64,000 nt of DNA, from positions 10,034,093-10,098,092 of the forward strand of contig JAQFVV010000031.1 in NCBI GenBank assembly GCA_028023455.1, written 5' to 3'. The position numbers and the translations under genes are program-made. Below are positions 57,241 to 64,000 of this stretch, piece after piece. The notes under the pieces were generated by a model. The model was not told the DNA's origin. It did not search any database and saw only the letters and a list, made by a program, of their open reading frames with translations. The first letter of the stretch is position 1. Each line of letters starts with the position of its first letter. The DNA comes from Epiperipatus broadwayi. Its lineage: Eukaryota > Onychophora > Udeonychophora > Euonychophora > Peripatidae.

Positions 57241-60048
57241 ACATAGTAAAAATTTTACAAAGTTGTTAATTAATCAAATATAGAACTTTAGATTCAATGC
57301 GAGTATTTATATGAATTGAAAAAAATTCTATTTGCGAAATCTATATTTTCAAAAAAATATTAAACATCAAGAGATTTGATATCTTAAAAACTGATTGTTT
57401 TATCTACAATGAATATTCGTTGAGTATTACATATGGTTATATGTAATGGTCATTTCATCCCGCAATATAATGAAATTGAAACTTTTTTTAAAAAAAATTA
57501 TAATAAAAACTTTATTAATAACATAAATATTTACAATTTACACAAGTAGTTAAAAAAATGATAACCAAAACACAAAGAAATTGAAATATTTCACTATTAA
57601 GACAAAAAGGCTACAGGCCATTAAACAGTTAATTCTTACTCAAGGAGGTGGACGTGTAACAATATAATAGAAGCTCTTAAGACATCAAGCAAATGAAACT
57701 CAAAATGATGAAGCATGTAACAAAATGTTTGATTAGCCTAAGGAATAAGCGACCCAGTAAAATTCTAACTTTTACTCAAAACAAATGTTTATCTAATAAT
57801 CTCACATAGAGTTATTCCGGATCCACCCAAGTTCAAGTCATCATCTTCCTAGGCGATAGAACTTCCAGTATTCTAGCTCCACTAAAGTTTATTAAAAAGT
57901 TTATTAATCCAGTTCATCGAAATTTGAACTGTCTGTGAAAGTGTGGAATGTTTCTTTTTGCATTGCCTCAAAATCCAAGTATTTTTCAAATCCCTTGCTT
58001 GAGAAAATAGACATGAATACATGGAATAGATTAAAGAGACAATTTAGATATATATCTGAAATTATAATAAATTAGAGAAATTGTGTAAAATTTTATTTTT
58101 TAATATTTTTATATATTAATTCACCATAGATAGAAATATATGTGATTCTCAAATTATAACCTGCAAACAATTTTCTGAAGATTGTTTCTGACAATCAACT
58201 GAATATATTATCTTCCTGTAATATTTAACGAATGTAATTCAACACTTATAACATTTTGTCCACAATAGCTCAGATATTTGTATTAAAAACAAAAGTATTG
58301 AATTATCGATCAAATATAAATTTAATGATAATTATTGATATATCGATTGATTTCTTGTAAATAAATTTAAGTTATCTAAATTATTGTGATTCTTCTGCAT
58401 TATTCATTAGAATTCTTTATTCAGTATATTTCACTGTTACCCAAATGCTGCTTTCACAAGCACCTTACTGCACACCTATATTATATACTGCTCGTAATCT
58501 CTGTGTGTATCTCTCCCTCTGACTGCTAACACTTTTTGATATCTTCACTAATTTACATAAACAGTTTATTATTATCCTTATGCTGGCTAATTTGCATAAA
58601 TAGTTTATTGTTTTTATGCAAATTAGCATTTCCAAGTTAAATTTATAATTTACATAATTTTATATATTACGCATTTCCGTTTTTTTTTTTTTTTAAAGTG
58701 ACTACAAATATTTTTTGTATTGACCAGACAAGACACACTCAACTTTATTTATTACTCAACAAGTCCATACACAGAAAAAACGTACTAGGACTTTTAATTG
58801 ATGGCTTCCTTCATTGCTTCATAGCTGAAAAGTTTAGTTAGATTATTACTTGGAAATTTCAATTTGTATTTTAATGTTTACATTTATGAGTCCGTGAAAA
58901 TCTTTAATGGTTTATATATATATGAAATAGAGGGGGGAAGCAGAAATTACAACTACCGTATTTTAAACCTAATGTTGTAAACATTTAAATGAATATATTT
59001 ATTATTCTGCAACTCACAAATATGCATGTGTAATTTATCTATTAAAATATTATTTCCAGTGTTTACAACCATACATTTAAAATGTAAGAACTTCAATTGT
59101 AATTTTTAAAAATATAAGATTTTGGCACAAAAATAGAAAAGAGATTACTTACTGAAAAAGAGATTATCATATTTCGATATAAAAATCATTTTAGATAAAA
59201 GATTAAAAGAAATATAATAATTTCAATTTATAGAGAATGATTAGTAAGAATTATTTATATATTCACTGAAAGGTAGTTGTTGAAAAGAGGTTTATTCTAA
59301 AAATTCAGCGTTTTATATATATCAGATCATTCATTTTTATTATGTTTCAAAATTTATTTACTTATCTATTTTTATAGCATTTAAAATTTTATATTATTTC
59401 TGCTGACGTAAATTGAATTATCAATTTTTAAATTGCTTATAAAATTATTATTGGATATTTTTTATAATAACTTTTTAAATCATTTTTTTTTTTTTTTTGC
59501 TGTTATTGTTATCAATTTTACTAAATTAATATCCTGTACTTTTTTTTATTTAATTATTTATTATGTGCATAAATAATGTAATTTTTTTATATTTATTCAA
59601 TATTTTAAATATTGATATATTTTTATAGCAAATTATAACAAAATATGTGCGTATATGCACCTATATATCCAGGTCTTGTGACATGCCATGTTATGACATT
59701 GCATATTTTTTTAATGCAAACAACTTGGGTTCAAATCTGAACTAGTGAAAACATTGAATTATCCAATATTAGTCAGAAATTGGGTTTACTTATTTTCAAT
59801 TAGAGAGAAAAAGCCTGTTTTACTTACTCTCATATATAAATATTGTGATTTTTCAAATGAAGTTACATTATTGATATATAAATTAAAAGTAGAATAGTAT
59901 AATATTAATCACAGAGTTAAGTAAGGAAAATAATTCAAAACAAATGTATTGATATTGTGACATCACAATCAGCAAAAGAATCAAACATAATAAATAAACA
60001 TAATTTTATAACATATAAAAATGTATTCTATATATATATTATTGATTT
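57241..60048. other. AT-rich sequence, nothing recognised
   Basis: No supported feature over 2.8 kb. 57600-58000 is slightly more complex but unassigned. Confidence 0.5.
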
Positions 60049-61640
60049 CAACCATTACTCATCCATTGCAAATTGAAGTCTTTCCAATTTTAATCCAGTT
60101 TTTATAATCCATAGACATTCTTCTTCATTTTACCATAACAAACATTTATATAATAAGATACAATAATTATATTTATAAAGCACATATTCGTTACTTTAAA
60201 GTAATATATATTAAGACTACAACCTTAAAACCATGCGACTGATTAGGGACCTCTGCAAATCTTCAATAAATCATGGGTTAAAGATTTGCAGAGGTTCCTT
60301 CTGTCGTTTTTTCAGGTGCATAGTTTTACGGTTGTAGCCTTAATATATATTACTTTATAATAAGGTACAGTATTTATTTATAAAGCACTATATATGTTGA
60401 TAAATTGTAACTATAAATTAGCGATCAGGCTAATGCACATGTGCTTTACAGATCTTAAGCAAATATGTAAATAAATACTCTCATTCTCAAACACAAAATA
60501 AAGTCTTTATAAAAAGTAGAATGAATCATCTATCTTTTCAACCCAAATGTTTAAGTATGGGTCAATCTTAAGTGTTTGGAGATGAGAGCGTGAAGATATT
60601 AAACAGTCACTTTAAATTACTTTATTATGCTTGAATGAATGACACTTGCGAAATTCTGTTTTTTTATAACTTCTTGTAATCCAGATTAAAATTTTAATTG
60701 TTCATCTTCTATCATTTCATATAGAAATATGTTAATCCCATTCCATCTTAACATTTAAATCTTCTAATTGTTGTCAGTGATAATGTTTATTTTTCATCTA
60801 TGTATTCCATTTTAAGTCTCTTTTTGTTACTTCTAACTTATATCTCTCCATCCTTTGCTGAATAATCCAAAATCTTTATATTAATTATCTCCTAAGTATT
60901 TAAACTTCAAAACCAGAAGATTTGATAGAATGCAGATAATGAAAACCTTTATTTTTAAACATATATTTTGTTAATAGTAACATTTCTATCAAAAGTATCT
61001 GATTCAAATTTGATTTTATGATTAATTTTACTTCTTACAGTTATCATATGGATTAATATACTAACCAAAGTATTTATAGTTGTTAAATTCTGCTAATTCA
61101 TGATTGCCAATCATGATTTTCTTCCTCTGAAAAACTCCATTAAACATTAAATTTTTTAGCATTTATTTATTTTCATCACTCTCCGAAGCACTATTTGAAA
61201 AAAACAACAACACTATATCATCTACAAAATCTAAATAAGTTAAATAATCTTCAGTCACTTTTCTTTCCTTAATTTCCAATTTTAAACAACAAAAGACATC
61301 ATTGCAAAACTGTTGTAAAAATTTTAAAGATAAATGAATTACACTGTTGTATAATCTTTTAAATAATAATCTAAATATTATTAGCTGCCACTGAATTTTG
61401 ATGAATTTTCTTCAGGATATGATAATATTCTATATCTATGCTTTGATGATCCATAGCATTAATTACAGTGGAAATACTTATGATGTTAAATGCTTTTCCA
61501 TAATCTACTAACTTCAAGAATAAAGGCAATTTACAGTTATTGGTTCTTTCTATAATTCCTCTTATACACATATATTAATCTACTGCATCAAATATACTTT
61601 TAAATTCAATTTGTTCTTTTGGTTGGTTACAATCCAAAGT
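60049..61640 (-). pseudogene. RTE-type LINE, old decayed copy
   Basis: Parallels the RTE copy at 22365-23345. The 3' end phrase CAACCATTACTCATCCATTGC is at 60049; the region equivalent to GGAATCCAG resumes at 60676. TATCATCTACAAAATCTAAATA (FADD region complement) is at about 61215, and the minus-strand frame 61371-61571 reads KLVDYGKAFNIISISTVINA and YYHILKKIHQNSVAAN. These match the RTE motif IDYxKAFDSVxxxxxxxAL ... YIxxLKxIYxNxxA. About 480 bp at 60115-60660 have no counterpart and are probably inserted. Confidence 0.75.
60151..60394. mobile_element. Hairpin element flanked by 37-bp direct repeats
   Basis: 60198-60356 is an imperfect palindrome (GTAATATATATTAAG...TACAACC mirrored at 60332-60354; ACCTCTGCAAATCTT mirrored by AAGATTTGCAGAGGT). 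Near-identical direct repeats sit outside it, 60151-60187 and 60358-60394 (TAATAAGATACA / TAATAAGGTACA ... TTTATAAAGCAC). Confidence 0.65.
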
Positions 61641-61737
61641 TTGCTATACATGAGCTATAATTATCCCAATAAATATTTTATATAGATCTGAATCTGATAT
61701 AAGAATGATAGATCTATTTGTGTGTGTGTATATATAT

Positions 61738-62152
61738 ATGAAAAACAAAAACAAGTTATAATCACGTAAACTTGCTATCGCTTGTATTTATGATCAATAG
61801 ATGGCGCTTTACCAAAATCACCAAACAAGCGTATATTTGTTTACATACACGTCAAAAAAGTCAGAATTTACTATCTCTTTCATTTGATCCATCTTCAGAT
61901 TAGCTGATTTCAAGCTAATTTGCTATCATCAGTGAAGGATAGGGCTAGAAACTAAATCTAAACACTGACTCCAAGCATTTATGCAAAAAATTCCTATCAG
62001 TTTGCAAGCATGAATTTTTCAGACATGTAATGTCTTCAAACCCAGCCTAACAAGCCAGATAGCTACATGGGTCTGATATCAGTTCAGTTTCACCACATAG
62101 GCAAAGCCTCTGCAATATATATCATTACAAAAACCTTTAAAAGGTACATTTA
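61738..62152 (-). mobile_element. H1 hammerhead repeat, unit A
   Basis: Full-length unit of about 415 bp, head-to-tail with unit B (AACAAAAACAAGTTATAATC starts both). Non-coding. Preceded by a TATATATA tract. Confidence 0.75.
61892..61938 (-). ncRNA. Hammerhead ribozyme, H1 unit A
   Basis: Minus strand: CCTTCA stem I strand, CTGATGA intact, stem II AGC/GCT, GAA intact, stem III ATCAG/CTAAT with one C-A mismatch, cleavage base C, stem I 3' strand TGAAGA (5 of 6 pairs). Possibly weakly active. Confidence 0.65.
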
Positions 62153-62464
62153 TAAAAAACAAAAACAAGTTATAATCATGTAAATTTGCTATCGCTTGTA
62201 TTTATGATCAATAGATGGCGCTTTACCAAAACCACCGAACAAGCATATATTTGTTTACATAAACATCAAAAGAGTCAGAATTCACTATCTCTTTCATTTG
62301 CTCCATTTTCAGATCAGCTGATTTCAAGCTAATTTGCTATCATCAGTGAAGGATAGGGCCTGAAACTAGATCTAAACACTGACTCCAAGCGTTTATGCAA
62401 AAAGTTCCTATCAGTTTGCAAGCATGAATTTTTCAGACATGTAATGTCTTCAAACCCAGCCTAA
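62153..62464 (-). mobile_element. H1 hammerhead repeat, unit B (truncated)
   Basis: Collinear with unit A but cut after AACCCAGCCTAA, where the inverted unit C begins. Confidence 0.75.
62306..62352 (-). ncRNA. Hammerhead ribozyme, H1 unit B
   Basis: Both core boxes and the stem III palindrome ATCAG/CTGAT are intact, with C at the cleavage position. Stem I has 4 contiguous pairs (TTCA/TGAA), the outer two being C-A mismatches. Confidence 0.7.
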
Positions 62465-62878
62465 ATGTACCTTTTGAAGGTTTTTGCAATGATATATATT
62501 GCAGAGGTTTTGAATATATGGTGAAACTGGACTGATATCAGACCCTTGTAGCTATCTGACTTGTTAGGCTGGGTTTGAAAACATTATGTGTCTGAAAAAT
62601 TCATGCTTGCAAACTGATGACAACTTTTTACATAAACGCTTGGAGTCAGTGTTTAGACCTAGTTTCTAGCTCTATCCTTCACTGATGATAGCAAATTAGC
62701 TTGAAATCAGCTGATCTGAAGGTGGAGCAAACAAAAGAGATAGTGAATTCTGACTATTTTGATGTTTATGTAAACAAATGCACACTTGTTCAGTGGTTTT
62801 GTTAAATTGCCATCTATTGATCATAAATACAAGCAATAGCAAGTTTACGTGATTATAACTTGTTTTTATTTTTTATAA
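62465..62878 (+). mobile_element. H1 hammerhead repeat, unit C
   Basis: Full unit in the opposite orientation to A and B; joins unit D head-to-tail at ATAAATGTACC. Confidence 0.75.
62669..62728 (+). ncRNA. Type I hammerhead ribozyme, H1 unit C (best copy)
   Basis: Outer helix GCTC (62669-62672) / GAGC (62725-62728); internal loop; stem I CCTTCA (62676-62681) / TGAAGG (62717-62722), six perfect pairs; CTGATGA (62682-62688); stem II AGC (62690-62692) / GCT (62699-62701) with a six-base loop; GAA (62703-62705); stem III ATCAG/CTGAT (62706-62715) without a loop; C17 at 62716. Predicted cleavage lies between 62716 and 62717. The only non-canonical point is U-U at 10.1/11.1 in place of G-C. A loopless stem III is known to favour activity as a dimer or in tandem, which fits the array. 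Confidence 0.8.
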
Positions 62879-63220
62879 ATGTACCTTTTAAGTTTTTGCA
62901 ATGATATATATTGCAGAGGCTTTGACAATGTGGTGAAACTGAACTGATATCAGACCCATGCAGCTATCTGGCTTGTTAGGCTGGGTTTGAAGACATTACA
63001 TGTCTGAAAAATTTATGCTTGCAAACTGATAGGAACTTTTTGCATAAACACTTGGAGTCAGTGCTGCCCTATCCTTCACTGATGATAGCAAATTAGCTTG
63101 AAATCTGCTGATCTGAAGGTGGAGCAAATGAAAAAGATAGTGAATTCTGACTCTTTTGACGTTTATGTAAACAAATACACATTTGTTCGGTGGTTTTGGT
63201 AAAGCGCCATCTATTGATCA
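62879..63220 (+). mobile_element. H1 hammerhead repeat, unit D
   Basis: Head-to-tail with C; right end truncated at CTATTGATCA next to a TA tract. A small internal deletion removes the CTAGTTTCTAG part before the ribozyme. Confidence 0.75.
63064..63125 (+). ncRNA. Hammerhead ribozyme, H1 unit D
   Basis: CCTTCA/TGAAGG stem I, CTGATGA and GAA are intact. Stem III ATCTG/CTGAT has one U-U mismatch. Cleavage base C at 63113. Confidence 0.7.
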
Positions 63221-63223
63221 TAT

Positions 63224-63318
63224 ATATATAATCATTAAAAACCAGTCAACTCTTAAACAATCCCAATATTAATAACAATCAACAATTTCAAGCAGTTGTC
63301 AAGGCAATCTACTTATAT
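63224..63318 (-). repeat. Short TA-bounded dispersed repeat, copy 2
   Basis: Reverse complement of 19131-19225 (AATCCCAATATTAATAACAA; CAACAATTTCAA), lying between TA tracts that separate H1 units D and E. Confidence 0.6.
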
Positions 63319-63326
63319 ATATATAT

Positions 63327-63689
63327 GTCCACAGATGGCGTTCTACCAAAAACGCCCATCAAGCGTATGTTTTGTTTACATAAACATCAGATAGTTAGTA
63401 TTCACTATCTCTAACTATATTCCACTTTCAGATCATTTTCAATATTGCTATCTCAGTGAAAGACAAATAAAGAAACTAGATCTAAATACAAACTCTGAGC
63501 GTTTATAAACAATTTCTATTCAGTTAACTGAATTTTTAACACAGTCTTCAAACTCACATAGCAACCAGATATATATGTCTGATCTCATTCAGATCACCAC
63601 ATAGTAGATCTCAATCTATATCATTCAAGAAAACCTCAAATAATTTATGATAAACAAAAATGCAAGTTAAAAACTTCTAACCTTATTAT
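63327..63689 (-). mobile_element. H1 hammerhead repeat, unit E (diverged subfamily)
   Basis: Recognised by GATGGCG, AAGCGTATGTTTTGTTTACAT, CACTATCTCT and the CAGATC...CAGTGAAAGAC core. The ribozyme box has lost TGAT by deletion (reads CACTGAGATAGC), so no cleavage is expected. Many short deletions relative to A-D. Confidence 0.65.
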
Positions 63690-64000
63690 GTCCACAGATT
63701 CTACAAAACGCCCATCGCGTATGTTTTGTTTAATAAACTCAGAGTAGTTAGTATTCACTATCTCTAACTATATTCCACTCAGATCATGATTTCAACTATG
63801 TATCGCAGTGAAAGACAGGAATAAAGAAACTAGATCTAAATACAACCTGACGTTTATGAAACAATTTCTATTCACTGAGCGTGAATTTTTAGACACGTAA
63901 TGTCTTCAACTCAGCATACAAACCAGATAGTATATGGTCTGATCTCAGTTCAGCATCACCACATAGTAGAAGCCTCTGCAATCTATATCATTGCAAGAAA
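63690..64000 (-). mobile_element. H1 hammerhead repeat, unit F (continues past window)
   Basis: Head-to-tail with E at GTCCACAG. It shows scattered small deletions at other places than E. Its ribozyme core is broken (CACTGCGATAC in place of CACTGATGATAGC). The array may continue beyond the window. Confidence 0.65.

Noticed and set aside
1-64000. CRISPR arrays, operons, riboswitches, bacterial-type terminators
   Set aside because: Sequence is eukaryotic; no regularly spaced short repeats with unique spacers were seen, and the only arrays are element-derived or minisatellite.

Overview
The window is 64 kb of a very AT-rich animal genome. It holds no confidently recognisable host gene, only transposable elements in various states of decay plus AT-rich filler. 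Penelope-like elements (PLEs) with GIY-YIG endonucleases, RTE-type and other LINEs, Ty3/gypsy elements, tRNA-derived SINEs, hAT, Tigger and mariner-type MITEs, and TA-bounded microsatellites point to an invertebrate, most likely an arthropod or possibly a mollusc. Species is not determinable from sequence alone. The single N block (46480-46979) is exactly 500 N, a scaffolding placeholder.

Layout. 0-8 kb: a SINE, a truncated LINE (family A), a possible piggyBac-type MITE and a heavily decayed minus-strand LINE (B) with both endonuclease and RT traces. 8.6-13.0 kb: a minus-strand gypsy remnant with LTR-like direct repeats. 13.1-15.1 kb: an inverted-pair element, then the longest LINE-A copy. 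15.5-17.3 kb: plus-strand PLE. 17.4-22 kb: a possible lone exon, SINEs and short dispersed repeats. 22.4-25.4 kb: an RTE LINE and a second PLE, both minus strand. 25.4-27.2 and 36.0-37.9 kb: two copies of a 1.8-kb non-coding repeat, either side of a gypsy copy that has lost its RT. 31-34 kb: tandem doublets, MITEs and a less AT-rich, CpG-containing stretch. 38-45 kb: hAT MITE, Tigger-like MITE and fold-back elements. 47-51.2 kb: a nearly full-length but dead gypsy pol of the same family. 52-60 kb: mostly AT-rich, featureless DNA. 60-61.6 kb: decayed RTE. 61.7-64 kb: an array of about 415-bp repeats.

Main discovery. The repeats of the terminal array each carry what reads as a type I hammerhead self-cleaving ribozyme. 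The best copy (62669-62728) has an intact CUGAUGA box, GAA box, a 6-bp stem I with an outer helix, a 5-bp stem III and an AUC cleavage triplet. Two further families share the same layout: H2 at 0.2, 6.8 and 13.4 kb, and H3 at 45.2 kb. All three occur as inverted pairs. Short tandem hammerhead repeats without coding capacity, in a genome that also carries PLEs, fit metazoan retrozymes or the terminal repeats of PLEs. How the parts relate is inference: PLE RT would mobilise circular or multimeric ribozyme RNAs, while LINE-A and RTE would mobilise the SINEs.
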